DNA of 64,000 nucleotides from NCBI GenBank assembly GCA_900107185.1, contig FNPA01000006.1, forward strand, positions 62,001-126,000, read 5' to 3'. The position numbers and the translations under genes were made by a program. The notes beneath the pieces were generated by a model. That model saw only the letters and a program-made list of their open reading frames with translations. It had not been told where the DNA came from and did no database searches. Of the stretch, positions 18,323 to 27,747 are shown piece after piece. This stretch comes from Ruminococcaceae bacterium YAD3003. Its GTDB lineage: Bacteria; Bacillota; Clostridia; Saccharofermentanales; Saccharofermentanaceae. Numbering within the stretch: position 1 is the first letter of the stretch; each line of letters starts with the position of its first letter.

Positions 18323-19582
18323 ATGAGCAGAGTATTAGTTATCGGATGCGGCGGTGTCGCAAATGTTGCAATCAGAAAGTGCTGTCAGGCAGATGACGTT
18401 TTTACAGAACTTTGCATCGCGAGCCGTACTAAGTCAAAGTGCGATGCACTCGCAGAAGCGTTGAAGGGTAAGACAAAGACTGTAGTTACAACTGCACAGG
18501 TAAATGCAGACAGCGTTGATGAATTAGTTGCGCTTATCAATTCATATAAGCCTGATCTCGTAATGAATATCGCGCTTCCTTATCAGGATCTTACTATCAT
18601 GGATGCATGCCTTATCTGCGGCGTAAACTACATGGATACAGCTAACTATGAGCCTGAGGATACAGATGATCCGGAGTGGCGCAAGATCTATGAGAAGAGA
18701 TGTGAAGAGAAGGGTTTCTCTGCTTACTTCGATTACAGCTGGCAGTGGGCATATAAGGAGAAGTTTGAAAAGGCAGGACTTACTGCGCTCCTTGGCTGCG
18801 GCTTTGATCCCGGAGTAACACAGGCATACTGCGCATACGCAAAGAAGCACGAGTTCGACACTATTGATACGATCGATATTCTTGACTGCAACGGCGGTGA
18901 CCACGGCTATGCTTTCGCAACTAATTTCAACCCTGAAGTAAACCTTCGTGAAGTATCTGCTCCCGGCAGTTACATCGAGAACGGCAAGTGGGTTGAGATT
19001 CCTGCTATGAGCATTAAGAGAGAATACGATTTCGACTGCGTTGGTCAGAAGGATATGTATCTTCTCCATCATGAAGAGCTCGAGTCCCTTGCAGTTAATA
19101 TTCCTGAAGTTAAGAGAATCCGTTTCTTTATGACTTTTGGCCAGAGCTATCTTACACACATGAAGTGTCTTGAGAACGTAGGCATGCTCTCAACAACACC
19201 GATCAACTTCGAAGGCCACGAGATCGTTCCGATCAAGTTCCTGAAGGCGCTTCTTCCTGACCCTGCGAGCCTCGGTCCCCGTACACACGGTAAGACAAAT
19301 ATCGGCTGCATTTTCACAGGTAAGAAGGACGGTCAGGAAAAGACTTACTACATCTACAATGTATGCGATCACCAGGAGTGCTACAAGGAAGTTGAGAGCC
19401 AGGCAATCAGCTACACAACAGGCGTTCCTGCTATGTGCGGTGCAATGATGCTCCTTACAGGCAAGTGGACAGAGAAGGGCGTACACACTGTTGAAGAGTT
19501 CGATCCCGATCCGTTCCTCGATGCACTCGACAAGTACGGTCTCCCCAGAAGCGAGAGCCACAATCCTGTATTGGTAGACTGA
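18323..19582 (+). CDS. Carboxynorspermidine/carboxyspermidine dehydrogenase (saccharopine dehydrogenase-like)
   Basis: 419 residues with an N-terminal NAD(P)-binding fold (VIGCGGVANVA at 5-15) and the saccharopine dehydrogenase-like catalytic domain (GCGFDPGVTQAYCAYA near 162). In the alternative spermidine route it condenses L-aspartate semialdehyde with putrescine (or agmatine) and reduces the Schiff base to a carboxylated polyamine. The identification leans on the next gene, which is a clear carboxynorspermidine decarboxylase, and on the operon context; the two always act in sequence. AAAGGAG lies nine bases before the ATG. Confidence 0.88.
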   Translation: MSRVLVIGCGGVANVAIRKCCQADDVFTELCIASRTKSKCDALAEALKGKTKTVVTTAQVNADSVDELVALINSYKPDLVMNIALPYQDLTIMDACLICGVNYMDTANYEPEDTDDPEWRKIYEKRCEEKGFSAYFDYSWQWAYKEKFEKAGLTALLGCGFDPGVTQAYCAYAKKHEFDTIDTIDILDCNGGDHGYAFATNFNPEVNLREVSAPGSYIENGKWVEIPAMSIKREYDFDCVGQKDMYLLHHEELESLAVNIPEVKRIRFFMTFGQSYLTHMKCLENVGMLSTTPINFEGHEIVPIKFLKALLPDPASLGPRTHGKTNIGCIFTGKKDGQEKTYYIYNVCDHQECYKEVESQAISYTTGVPAMCGAMMLLTGKWTEKGVHTVEEFDPDPFLDALDKYGLPRSESHNPVLVD

Positions 19583-19586
19583 TAAC

Positions 19587-20783
19587 ATGAACGATATTTT
19601 TGATGGACTCACATCTGTTATAAACGGCGGGAACATCAAGGCATTAAAAACACCTTGTTATGTTATCGATGAAAAGAAACTGGTTAAGAATGCAGTAATT
19701 TTGTCTTCTGTGATCTCACATACAGGATGCAAGATCCTGCTCGCTCAAAAAGCCTTTTCCAATTACGATTTCTATCCGCTTATTTCAGGTTTTATTTCAG
19801 GCACCGAAGCGAGCGGTCTTTACGAGGCCCGACTCGGTAAAGAAGAGATGCCTGAAGGTGAGGTCCACGTATTCTGTGCTGCGTACAGAGACGATGAATT
19901 CGACGAGCTTTTGTCCTATGCGGATCACATCGTTTTCAACTCAATTAATCAGCTCAAAAAGTTTGGTGCTGTTGCTAAGCAGCACGGTAAGAGTGTAGGG
20001 CTAAGAATCAACCCTGAATGCTCTACTCAGGAAGGTCACGAGATATATGACCCTTGCGCCGTGGGAAGCCGTTTGGGCGTCACCAGGAACGTATGGGATA
20101 AGGAGATGACTCCTGACCTGTTTGAGCTGTTGGATGGAATTCATTTCCACACTCTCTGCGAACAGGGTTCTGATGCACTCGAGATTACACTTAAAGCAGT
20201 AGAAGAAAAGTTTGGTGATGTTCTTCCCAAGATGAAGTGGATCAATATGGGCGGCGGTCATCACATAACAAAAGAGGATTACGATGTTGAACTGCTCGAA
20301 AGGCTCATTATCTCCGCGAAAGAAAAGTGGGGAGTAGAAGTCTATTTGGAACCCGGAGAAGCAGTTGCTATCAACGCAGGTTACCTTCTTACCAGAGTCC
20401 TTGATGTAGTAGAGAATTCAGATGTTAAGATCGCGATCCTGGATAGCAGTGCTGCATGCCATATGCCGGATGTAATCGAGATGCCGTATACACCGCCTCT
20501 TATGAATGCATGCGCTGATAAGACAAAAGCGTTCCGCTTCAGACTCGCAGGTCCTACATGTTTGTCTGGAGATGTTATCGGTGATTATTCTTTCGACAGT
20601 GAAATTGCAACAGGTGACCTGCTGGTATTCGGTGACATGGCGATATATACGACATGTAAGAACAATACGTTTAACGGTATGCCGCTGCCTGATATCTACA
20701 GTCTTAAACCTGACGGAACGTTTGAGAAACTGACAGACTTCGGGTATAAGGATTTTAAGAACAGATTGGGGAAACCTGAATAA
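19587..20783 (+). CDS. nspC: Carboxynorspermidine/carboxyspermidine decarboxylase
   Basis: 398 residues of the alanine-racemase-fold group IV decarboxylases. The PLP lysine is Lys55 in LLAQKAF; INMGGGHHITKEDYD, EPGEAV, DSSAACHMPDVIEMPY and AGPTCLSGDVIGDYSF are characteristic of NspC rather than of diaminopimelate decarboxylase. It removes the carboxyl group from carboxyspermidine (or carboxyaminopropyl-agmatine), completing the aspartate-semialdehyde route. It starts four bases after the dehydrogenase stop and ends the operon. An inverted-repeat array and a shared terminator with leuS follow. Confidence 0.92.
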   Translation: MNDIFDGLTSVINGGNIKALKTPCYVIDEKKLVKNAVILSSVISHTGCKILLAQKAFSNYDFYPLISGFISGTEASGLYEARLGKEEMPEGEVHVFCAAYRDDEFDELLSYADHIVFNSINQLKKFGAVAKQHGKSVGLRINPECSTQEGHEIYDPCAVGSRLGVTRNVWDKEMTPDLFELLDGIHFHTLCEQGSDALEITLKAVEEKFGDVLPKMKWINMGGGHHITKEDYDVELLERLIISAKEKWGVEVYLEPGEAVAINAGYLLTRVLDVVENSDVKIAILDSSAACHMPDVIEMPYTPPLMNACADKTKAFRFRLAGPTCLSGDVIGDYSFDSEIATGDLLVFGDMAIYTTCKNNTFNGMPLPDIYSLKPDGTFEKLTDFGYKDFKNRLGKPE

Positions 20784-20832
20784 ACGATGTTTTCGAGCGC
20801 CGGTATTCTTAAATCGCAAAAAGAGAAAATTG

Positions 20833-21050
20833 GAATACAAAAAATCGCGGTTTTGTATTCGGAATTCGGCATACTGGAAAAACAGAATACAAAATCTTTG
20901 GAAAATGTATTCTGATTCTCGAAAATCAGGAAATGCGAATACAAAAAACGATGAATTTGTATTCGGAATTTGGTGTTTGAGAAAATAGGAATACAATTCG
21001 AAGATTTTTTGTATTCCATTTCTTCAAATCAACGAAAAGTGAATACAAAA
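20833..21050. repeat. Array A: 52-nt-period inverted repeats with private arm GAATACAAAA
   Basis: Fills the 315-base gap between convergent nspC and leuS. GAATAC arms start at 20833, 20885, 20937, 20989 and 21041, an exact 52-base period. In the first four units a GTATTC arm ends exactly 28 bases from the unit start (20860, 20912, 20964, 21016). Best unit: GAATACAAAA, 8-base loop, TTTTGTATTC. Loops and the 24-base spacers vary, though spacers 1 and 3 resemble each other. The fifth arm runs into the nspC/leuS terminator. Unlike CRISPR repeats, only the arms are conserved. Confidence 0.9.
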
Positions 21051-21076
21051 AGGCTGCCCATTGGACAGCCTCTTTT
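21046..21076. terminator. Bidirectional terminator between nspC and leuS
   Basis: AGGCTGCCC (21051-21059) pairs with GGACAGCCT (21063-21071) with one mismatch. An A-run lies to the left and TCTTTT to the right, so it can serve both convergent genes. Confidence 0.8.
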
Positions 21077-21098
21077 ATTATTTGGTTTTTGCTTAAGT

Positions 21099-23579
21099 TT
21101 ACTTAGCAACGATGTTTGCGATTCTGCCCTTAACGTAGATGAACTTAACGATTGATCTGCCGTTCAGCGCGCCTGCTAATCTCTCGTCAGCGTTAACGAT
21201 TGATTCAACTGCTGCCTGGTCAGCTTCGGCAGGGATGTTTACCTTGAACTGAACCTTACCGTTGATCTGGACAGCGATCTCGATTTCATCCTTAACAAGA
21301 GCGCTCTCATCGCACTCAGGCCACTTCTGGTTGTATACGGAGTAGCCGTTGCCCAATGTCTCACACCAGAGTTCTTCTGTGAAGTGAGGAGCGAAGGGTG
21401 CGAGAAGGAGAACGAGTTTCTCTGTTGCATATCTCTTGAACTCAGCCTTGCAAGCTGCATCCTGGCTGTACTTAGTAATAGCGTTCAGGAGCTCCATCAT
21501 TCTTGCGATAGGAGTGTTGAACTGGAACTTCTCGATGTCAGCTGTAGAACTCTTGATAGCGTAGTTAACAGCGTAGTTGAGTTCCTTATCAGCAGATGTC
21601 ATGTCAGCCTTAGCGGGAACAGAAGCAGCAACGCCTGCGCAGTCAGCTACGCATGTCTCGATTCTTCTGAAGAACTTAACGATAGCCTGGAGTCCGGAAT
21701 CAGCCCAAGGACCGCCCTCAACGTATGCGAAGCCGAATCCTAAGTATGTTCTGAATACGTCGGAACCATACTTGCTGATGTAATCGTCAGGTGCAACAGT
21801 GTTGCCTCTGGACTTACTCATCTTCTGTCCGTCAGGTCCGAGGATCGTTCCCTGGTGAACGAGGCTTGTGAAAGGCTCATCGAAATCGAGCATGCCCATG
21901 TCACGCATAGCCTTTGTGAAGAATCTTGCGTAAAGGAGGTGCATGCAAGCGTGCTCAGCACCGCCTACGTATTTGTCTACAGGGCAGAACTTGTTGATCT
22001 TAGCCTTAGAGAACATTTCCTTGTCGTTCTTATTATCAGGATATCTGAACTGATACCAAGAAGAGTCAACGAATGTGTCCATAGTATCAGGATCACGTCT
22101 TGCATCACCGCCGCACTTAGGGCACTTGCAGTTCATGAATGATTCGCACTTAGCGAGCGGGCTCTCACCATCAGGTGTGAACTCAACGTCGTAGGGGAGA
22201 AGAACAGGGAGCTGATCCTCAGGTACAGGTACAACGCCGCATGAAGGGCAGTGGATCATCGGGATAGGTGTTCCCCAATATCTCTGACGTGAGATGAGCC
22301 AGTCACGGAGTCTGAAGTTAACCTTCCATTCGCCCATGCCGATCTCAGCGAGCTTTGCAACGATTGCCTTCTGTGCATCGTGCATCTCCATTCCGTCGAA
22401 CTCATCTGAGTTTGTGAGGTACCCCTTCTTCTCGCAGTAAGGAAGATCGGAATCAACACCCTTCTCAGGCTGGATAACGCGGATGATGTCGAGGCCGTAT
22501 TTGTGTGCGAAATCGTAGTCTCTCTCATCGTGTGAAGGAACTGCCATTACGACACCAGTACCGTATCCTGCAACAACATAATCTGCTGCCCAGATCGGAA
22601 CTCTTCTTCCGTTCAAAGGATGAATAGCATAAGCGCCTGTGAATACGCCCGTCTTCTCACGTGTTGTGGACATACGGTCGATCTCTGTAACCTTAGCGGT
22701 TGCCTTGCGGTATTCTTCAACTGCCTCACGGCACTCGTCAGTAGTGAGCTGAGCGCAGAGCTCTGACTCAGGTGCGATAACAACATATGTGATACCCATG
22801 AACGTATCAACTCTTGTCGTGAATACTTCGAGCTTCATGGGAGAACCGTCTTCGTTAGTTAAACGATGTCCGTCCTTTTCAACGTAGAGCGCAACCTGCG
22901 CACCTTCTGATCTGCCGATCCAGTTCTTTTGGAGTTTCTTTGTCTTTTCAGGCCAGTCGAGCTTCGGGAGATCATCCAAGAGTTCCTGAGCATACTCAGT
23001 GATCTTGAAGAACCACTGTGTCATGTTCTTTCTGATTACTTCTGTGTGGCATCTCTCGCAGGCACCGTCTATAACCTGCTCGTTTGCAAGAACCGTCTTG
23101 CATGAAGGACACCAGTTAACGGGTGCGTTCTTACGGTATGCGAGGCCCCTCTTATAGAGTTCGATGAAGAACCACTGGTTCCATCTGTAGTAGTCGGGCA
23201 TGCAAGTCTTTACCTCATAGTCCCAATCTACTGTAGTACCCATAGCCTGGAGCTGCTTTTCCATCGTGTCGATGTTCTTGAGTGTTGAATCCTGGGGATG
23301 GATACCTGTCTTGATCGCATAGTTCTCAGCAGGGAGTCCAAATGAATCGAATCCCATAGGGTGGAAGAGGTTATAGCCCTGCATGTGCTTAAATCTTGCC
23401 CAGGAGTCTGTTAGCGAGTAGTTGTACCAGTGACCCAGGTGAAGATTTGCACCGGAAGGATAAGAGAACATTTCAAGGCAGTATAGCTTGTCGCCCTCTG
23501 CATCGGGGTTGAACTTGTAAAGGCCTGTTTCAGCCCATTTTGCCTGCCACTTCTTGTCAGTCTCAATTGAATAACTCAT
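21099..23579 (-). CDS. leuS: Leucyl-tRNA synthetase
   Basis: 826 residues, full length for bacterial LeuRS. The HIGH signature appears as HLGH near residue 47 and the KMSKS signature as [10 protein letters not shown] near 585. A zinc-binding CPSC...CERC segment lies near 157-178 and the editing domain between. The C-terminal [14 protein letters not shown] segment is the tRNA-contacting end. It charges tRNA-Leu. On the minus strand a TATAAT (complement at 23616-23621) lies about 40 bases before the ATG with AAGGAG between, so the leader is too short for a T-box. Confidence 0.97.
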   Translation of the reverse strand: MSYSIETDKKWQAKWAETGLYKFNPDAEGDKLYCLEMFSYPSGANLHLGHWYNYSLTDSWARFKHMQGYNLFHPMGFDSFGLPAENYAIKTGIHPQDSTLKNIDTMEKQLQAMGTTVDWDYEVKTCMPDYYRWNQWFFIELYKRGLAYRKNAPVNWCPSCKTVLANEQVIDGACERCHTEVIRKNMTQWFFKITEYAQELLDDLPKLDWPEKTKKLQKNWIGRSEGAQVALYVEKDGHRLTNEDGSPMKLEVFTTRVDTFMGITYVVIAPESELCAQLTTDECREAVEEYRKATAKVTEIDRMSTTREKTGVFTGAYAIHPLNGRRVPIWAADYVVAGYGTGVVMAVPSHDERDYDFAHKYGLDIIRVIQPEKGVDSDLPYCEKKGYLTNSDEFDGMEMHDAQKAIVAKLAEIGMGEWKVNFRLRDWLISRQRYWGTPIPMIHCPSCGVVPVPEDQLPVLLPYDVEFTPDGESPLAKCESFMNCKCPKCGGDARRDPDTMDTFVDSSWYQFRYPDNKNDKEMFSKAKINKFCPVDKYVGGAEHACMHLLYARFFTKAMRDMGMLDFDEPFTSLVHQGTILGPDGQKMSKSRGNTVAPDDYISKYGSDVFRTYLGFGFAYVEGGPWADSGLQAIVKFFRRIETCVADCAGVAASVPAKADMTSADKELNYAVNYAIKSSTADIEKFQFNTPIARMMELLNAITKYSQDAACKAEFKRYATEKLVLLLAPFAPHFTEELWCETLGNGYSVYNQKWPECDESALVKDEIEIAVQINGKVQFKVNIPAEADQAAVESIVNADERLAGALNGRSIVKFIYVKGRIANIVAK

Positions 23580-23658
23580 GTGAAAGACTCCTTATTACTT
23601 ATAATTGAACAACTCATTATACTCCGATGTTTTAGGAAATAACATAGAGATAATTCGC

Positions 23659-23690
23659 CTAATTTCGAACTGCCAGTTCGATTTTAGGGA
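23659..23690. repeat. 32-nt dispersed palindromic element, copy 1
   Basis: An imperfect palindrome centred on CGAACTGCCAGTTCG with outer arms CTAA and TTAG, in the 292-base gap between divergent leuS and mreB. Its exact reverse complement, 32 of 32 bases, occurs at 56796-56827. The rest of the gap shows a CGCTGA-TTG-TCAGCG hairpin near 23830-23845 just before the mreB ribosome site, and nothing else I recognise. Confidence 0.85.
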
Positions 23691-23871
23691 TTTTCGGGAT
23701 GAACATGCAGGCCTCAAAATGCCTACAAATCGCCACAAATTGAAATCAGAATGTCACCTAAAATAGGGCGGTGCTACATTGATTTTTACAAAGTCGAATG
23801 TAATAATAAATTGAATTTTCATGGACTATTGCGCTGATTGTCAGCGTTTTCGAATATTTTGAGGTGAAAAA

Positions 23872-24882
23872 ATGGGTTTAGGTATGGAAATTGGTGTCGA
23901 TCTTGGCACCAGCAGTGTACTTGTTTATATCAGGGGTAAAGGTATCGTTCTCAAGGAACCTTCCGTAGTTGCAGTAAACAGCAAAACAGGTAAGGTTTTG
24001 GCAGTAGGTGAATCTGCTTCGCTCATGCTTGGACGTACTCCCGGAATCGTAGAAGCAATCAGACCCTTGCGAGAGGGCGTTATTTCTGACTTCAGAGCAA
24101 CTGAGGTTATGCTCAAGGCTTTTATCGGCCGTGTATGCACAGGCCTTCGCGCTACTTATTTCAAGCCTACGATCGTAGTTTGCGTTCCTTCGGTTATTAC
24201 TCCCGTTGAGCAGCAGGCAGTTGAGAATGCTTGCCGTCACGCAGGTGCCAAGGACGTATTCCTTATCAGAGAGCCTATCGCTGCAGCAATTGGTGCAGGT
24301 ATTGATATTACCAAGGCATGCGGTTCAATGGTTGTTGATATCGGCGGCGGTACAACAGATATTTCCGTTATCTCACTTTGCGAGCCTGTAGTTGATGCAT
24401 CTTTGAAGGTTGCAGGCGACAAGTTCGACGAAGCTATCATTAAGCACGTTAGAAAGAGACATAACATCCTCATCGGTGAGAAGACAGCAGAAAAGCTCAA
24501 GATCGAGATCGGCTGTGCTTATCCGAGAGATGAAGAGCTCACATTAGACGTTCAGGGAAGAAACATCATCACAGGTCTTCCTTCAACAGTTACAGTATCT
24601 TCAACAGAAATGCTCGAAGCATTGGAAGAGCCTATCACACAGATCTTCGAAGCTGTTCACAATGTACTCGAGAGAACACCTCCGGAACTCATGGCTGATA
24701 TCTCACAAAGAGGTATCGTAATGACAGGCGGCGGTGCTATGCTCTACGGTCTTGACCACATGTTATCCAACAGAATCGGTATCGATGTTTACCTTGCCCA
24801 GGATCCTGTTTCCTGTGTTGTAATCGGTACAGGTAAAGCACTCGATATGATGGATAAATTCGCAGCATTAAGCGACAATTAA
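23872..24882 (+). CDS. mreB: MreB/Mbl-type rod-shape actin homologue
   Basis: 336 residues, normal for MreB. Phosphate-binding loops are EIGVDLGTSSVLVYI (residues 6-20) and VVDIGGGTTDISVIS (about 154-168), with GIVMTGGGAMLYGL near 281 for adenosine binding. It polymerises under the membrane and directs lateral wall synthesis. No mreC or mreD follows, so it may be the Mbl or MreBH-type paralogue rather than the mreBCD gene. The start has GAGGTG seven bases upstream. A long hairpin that overlaps the rho promoter lies after its stop. Confidence 0.93.
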   Translation: MGLGMEIGVDLGTSSVLVYIRGKGIVLKEPSVVAVNSKTGKVLAVGESASLMLGRTPGIVEAIRPLREGVISDFRATEVMLKAFIGRVCTGLRATYFKPTIVVCVPSVITPVEQQAVENACRHAGAKDVFLIREPIAAAIGAGIDITKACGSMVVDIGGGTTDISVISLCEPVVDASLKVAGDKFDEAIIKHVRKRHNILIGEKTAEKLKIEIGCAYPRDEELTLDVQGRNIITGLPSTVTVSSTEMLEALEEPITQIFEAVHNVLERTPPELMADISQRGIVMTGGGAMLYGLDHMLSNRIGIDVYLAQDPVSCVVIGTGKALDMMDKFAALSDN

Positions 24883-24896
24883 TAACTGATTTTTGA

Positions 24897-24925
24897 TTGA
24901 CTGATACATTAACAAATGTTATATT
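24897..24925 (+). promoter_or_regulatory. Promoter of rho
   Basis: TTGACT (24897-24902), 17 bases, TATATT (24920-24925), only 14 bases after the mreB stop. The predicted start near 24932 falls within the left arm of the following hairpin. Confidence 0.7.
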
Positions 24926-24965
24926 ATGCGCGTTGAGGATATGCCTCGGCGCGCATTGATTTTTA
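24926..24965 (+). terminator. Terminator-like hairpin after mreB, overlapping the rho start site
   Basis: A 13-bp stem (ATGCGCGTTGAGG with CCTCGGCGCGCAT, two G-U pairs), 5-base loop, followed by TGATTTTTAG. It directly abuts the -10 box of the rho promoter, so mreB transcripts would form the whole stem while rho transcripts starting near 24932 would not. Confidence 0.7.
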
Positions 24966-24993
24966 GATTAGATTTTTCCTTTTCACGATACAA

Positions 24994-25029
24994 ATAGATA
25001 TCCCTTGTATACGCAGATAGATATCCCTT
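24994..25029 (+). repeat. Direct repeat in the rho leader
   Basis: ATAGATATCCCTT occurs at 24994-25006 and again at 25017-25029, 23 bases apart start to start, inside the untranslated leader of rho. Rho genes are often autoregulated, so these may mark a binding or pausing site (inference). Confidence 0.6.
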
Positions 25030-25097
25030 TGGCTGAATTATGGATAATAGGATTTGATAGGGAAATTCAATAGGAAAACTTTACTCGAAAGGCGTTT

Positions 25098-27146
25098 ATG
25101 GACGATTTAGACAACCTTAATTCGAAGACGGATTCTGACTTAAGACAGATAGCCGTTGCATTCGGAGATTTCACACCCGAAGAAGCACAATCAAAAACAA
25201 GAGATGAACTCATCATGGCGATCACAGGAGCCAAAGATATCGGTGACGTTACAGTAGTCGATTTATCAGAAGATCCTGTACCCGTTAAGTCAGCTGCTAT
25301 TCCTGAAGCTGCAAAGCCGATCGAACACAATATCAGTATTGATGAGCTCATTGAAAATGTAGGAAGAACCGCAAGATTTGAGACTAATGATTTGGCCGAT
25401 GCAATTAAGGCCGAACGTGCAGAGGAGAAGAAAGTGGCTAAGAAAACAAACGAGAATGAAGTGGTAAACGCTAAGGAGACAGCTGAGGCAGTTTCCAAGG
25501 CAGAAGCACCTGCAGCACAAGCCCCTGCTGAAGAGAAAAAGCCTGCAAAGCGCACCACCAAAAAGACAAAGGCAAAAGTTGAAGAAAAAGCACCTGAAGC
25601 TAAGGAAGAAAAGGTAGAAGCAGCAGTCGCAGAAACAGCTGAGGCTCCTAAGAAAACTTCCAAAGCAGCAAAGGCAGATAAGCCTGCTAAAACAAAGAAG
25701 ACAAAGTCTAAGAAGGAACAGGAAGCTCCCGCTGAAGAGACACCTGCAGCTGAAACAGTTGAGGCACCTGTTGCTGAAGCTGAGAAAGCAACCGAAGCTC
25801 CTGCCGAGGCAGCACCTGTTGAGGCTGCTCCTGCTGAAGAAAAGGCAGCTCCTGCCGCACAGCCCCAGGGTAAGCACGGAAGATCAAAGAGAAGAAAGAT
25901 TTCTTTTGGCCCCGGTCAGGATACAAAGACAGTCGAAATGACTGATGAAGTTCCGGCTGAAGCTGAAGAAGAGAAGACAGAACCGGAGCTCCCCGTTGAG
26001 ATCGAGATCGAAGGTGTTCTCGCTATCAACAATAACGAAGGTAACAAGAATGATTTCTGCGGATTCGTTCACAGACATAACTATTTGCCCGGTGAAGAGG
26101 ATGCCTATGTTCCCGGCCAGTTCATTAAGAGAATGGGCCTCAGGAAGGGCGACTACATCAAGGGTTTTGCTAGTCCCAAGAGAGGTAAGGACAGATACGC
26201 TCCGCTCAAGAGAGTAACTGAAGTTAACGGAATCCCCGTAACTGAGGGTGATTACGAGAATATCAGAAGACGTCCCAAGTTCGAGAGCCTTACAGCTATT
26301 TATCCTAACGAGAGACTCACTCTTGAGACTGCTAAAGAAGATATCTCAACTAGAATCATTGACCTTTTCTCACCTATTGGTAAGGGACAGAGAGGTATGA
26401 TCGTATCACCGCCGAAGGCAGGTAAGACAATCCTCCTCCAGAAGGTCGCAAATTCCATTACTGCTAATAATCCCGGCTGTGAACTGATCGTTCTCCTCAT
26501 CGACGAGCGTCCTGAGGAAGTTACGGACATGCAGAGAAACATCCAGGGTGAGGTTGTATATTCAACTTTCGATAAGAGACCTGAAAATCACGTAAGAGTT
26601 ACAGAACTCGTTCTCGAGAGAGCAATGAGACTCGTTGAGCTCGGCAAGGATGTTGTAATCCTCTTAGACTCAATGACAAGACTCGCAAGAGCTTATAACC
26701 TTACTATCAACCCTACCGGTAGAACTCTGTCAGGCGGTCTCGATCCGGGATCACTCTACGGACCTAAGAGATTCTTCGGTGCGGCACGTAACATCGAGAA
26801 TGGCGGAAGCCTTACGATTCTTGCAACTGCCCTGATTGAAACCGGTTCCAGAATGGACGAAGTTATTTTCGAGGAGTTCAAGGGAACAGGTAACATGGAA
26901 GTTACTCTCGACCGTAAGCTCGCTGACAGAAGACTCTTCCCGGCTATCGCAGTCGACAAGTCCGGTACGAGAAGAGAAGAGCTCCTCCTGTCCCAGGAAG
27001 AACTCGATGCCGTATGGCTCATCAGAAGAAGGATCGCAGAGGCGGATACGATCACGGCGACCAACGCTGTCATCAATTTTATGGAAAAGACGACGAGCAA
27101 CATGTCTTTCGTACTTTCCGTAAAGAAATCGTTCGCGACCGATTGA
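25098..27146 (+). CDS. rho: Transcription termination factor Rho with large disordered insertion
   Basis: 682 residues against about 420 for E. coli Rho. The N-terminal helical domain (residues 1-50) is followed by roughly 190 residues (about 105-300) made almost wholly of Ala, Glu, Lys, Pro and Thr, with a basic GRSKRRK patch near 260. The RNA-binding OSB fold follows ([21 protein letters not shown]), then the ATPase core with Walker A SPPKAGKT (about 434-441), [27 protein letters not shown] and the Q/R-loop region. Disordered N-terminal insertions occur in Rho of some Firmicutes, Actinobacteria and Bacteroidetes, where they alter RNA affinity or phase behaviour. It has its own promoter, and rpmE has another overlapping the rho stop. 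Confidence 0.96.
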   Translation: MDDLDNLNSKTDSDLRQIAVAFGDFTPEEAQSKTRDELIMAITGAKDIGDVTVVDLSEDPVPVKSAAIPEAAKPIEHNISIDELIENVGRTARFETNDLADAIKAERAEEKKVAKKTNENEVVNAKETAEAVSKAEAPAAQAPAEEKKPAKRTTKKTKAKVEEKAPEAKEEKVEAAVAETAEAPKKTSKAAKADKPAKTKKTKSKKEQEAPAEETPAAETVEAPVAEAEKATEAPAEAAPVEAAPAEEKAAPAAQPQGKHGRSKRRKISFGPGQDTKTVEMTDEVPAEAEEEKTEPELPVEIEIEGVLAINNNEGNKNDFCGFVHRHNYLPGEEDAYVPGQFIKRMGLRKGDYIKGFASPKRGKDRYAPLKRVTEVNGIPVTEGDYENIRRRPKFESLTAIYPNERLTLETAKEDISTRIIDLFSPIGKGQRGMIVSPPKAGKTILLQKVANSITANNPGCELIVLLIDERPEEVTDMQRNIQGEVVYSTFDKRPENHVRVTELVLERAMRLVELGKDVVILLDSMTRLARAYNLTINPTGRTLSGGLDPGSLYGPKRFFGAARNIENGGSLTILATALIETGSRMDEVIFEEFKGTGNMEVTLDRKLADRRLFPAIAVDKSGTRREELLLSQEELDAVWLIRRRIAEADTITATNAVINFMEKTTSNMSFVLSVKKSFATD

Positions 27147-27171
27147 CAACCGATTACTATTCAAGTAATAT
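27143..27171 (+). promoter_or_regulatory. Promoter of rpmE
   Basis: Perfect TTGACA (27143-27148), 17 bases, TAATAT (27166-27171). The -35 box overlaps the rho stop codon. Leader about 75 nt. Confidence 0.75.
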
Positions 27172-27254
27172 AGCAAGGCTAACACGAAGAATCCGGTATG
27201 ACATACGTGAGATTAGGATTACGCGTCATATCTTTGATTGAGAGGTGAAAGGAC

Positions 27255-27455
27255 ATGAAAGAAGGAATTCATCCTAAGACGCAGGTCGTTACAGTTAAGT
27301 GCGCATGCGGCAACACATTCGAGACTCTTTCCACAAAGAGTGATCTGAGAGTTGATATCTGCTCCAACTGCCACCCGTTCTATACAGGTAAGCAGAAGCT
27401 CGTTGACACAGGCGGACGTGTTGATAAGTTCAAGAAGAGAATGGAAAAGGCTTAA
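27255..27455 (+). CDS. rpmE: 50S ribosomal protein L31, zinc (C+) form
   Basis: 66 residues starting [19 protein letters not shown]. Four zinc-ligand cysteines are present (Cys16, Cys18, Cys36, Cys39), marking the zinc-containing form that is replaced by a zinc-free paralogue under zinc limitation in many bacteria. GAGGTGAAAGG precedes the ATG. Position between rho and the DUF1385-prmC pair is a common arrangement in Clostridia. A strong terminator ends the transcript. Confidence 0.97.
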   Translation: MKEGIHPKTQVVTVKCACGNTFETLSTKSDLRVDICSNCHPFYTGKQKLVDTGGRVDKFKKRMEKA

Positions 27456-27479
27456 TTCTCATTCTGAAGAAAAGATTTT

Positions 27480-27510
27480 AAGAGGTTGTCTTCGGGCAAC
27501 CTCTTTTTTG
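27480..27510 (+). terminator. Terminator after rpmE
   Basis: An 11-bp stem AAGAGGTTGTC with GGCAACCTCTT around a TTCG tetraloop, followed by six T. Confidence 0.93.
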
Positions 27511-27528
27511 TTGCATGATTAGCGGCTT

Positions 27529-27652
27529 TGGCGGATTTCTTGGCGTTTTCGAGCCTGAAAACACCAGAAAAAACGCCATTTTGTTTTAAATGGCGTAATT
27601 CCTGGCGTTTCTCACCCCAAAACCGCCCGAAAAAACGCCAACAAATTTACGA
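27529..27652. repeat. Array B: two 62-nt units with private arm TGGCGTTT
   Basis: Two diverged tandem copies (27529-27590, 27591-27652). Each holds an inverted repeat of exactly 38 bases, TGGCGTTT...AAAACGCCA, at 27541-27578 and 27603-27640, so period 62 and gap 24. The middle also forms GCCATTT/AAATGGC across the unit junction. It lies after the rpmE terminator and before the DUF1385 gene. Confidence 0.8.
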
Positions 27653-27747
27653 CATACACAGTTTTGCCTTTTGTCTGTAATATCACTGCCCTTATTATTT
27701 GTTATAATCCTTGCAGAATGGAAAATTATGTTTATTCGGAGGAGAAT

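Noticed and set aside
20833-21050. CRISPR array
   Set aside because: Period is regular (28 plus 24), but only the palindrome arms are conserved, loops vary, spacers 1 and 3 resemble each other, and no cas gene is present.
23580-23643. T-box before leuS
   Set aside because: The likely -10 box is only about 40 bases from the start codon, leaving no room for a T-box leader.
23659-23690. LexA box in the 32-nt palindrome
   Set aside because: GAAC and GTTC are separated by five bases rather than the four needed by the Firmicutes LexA consensus.
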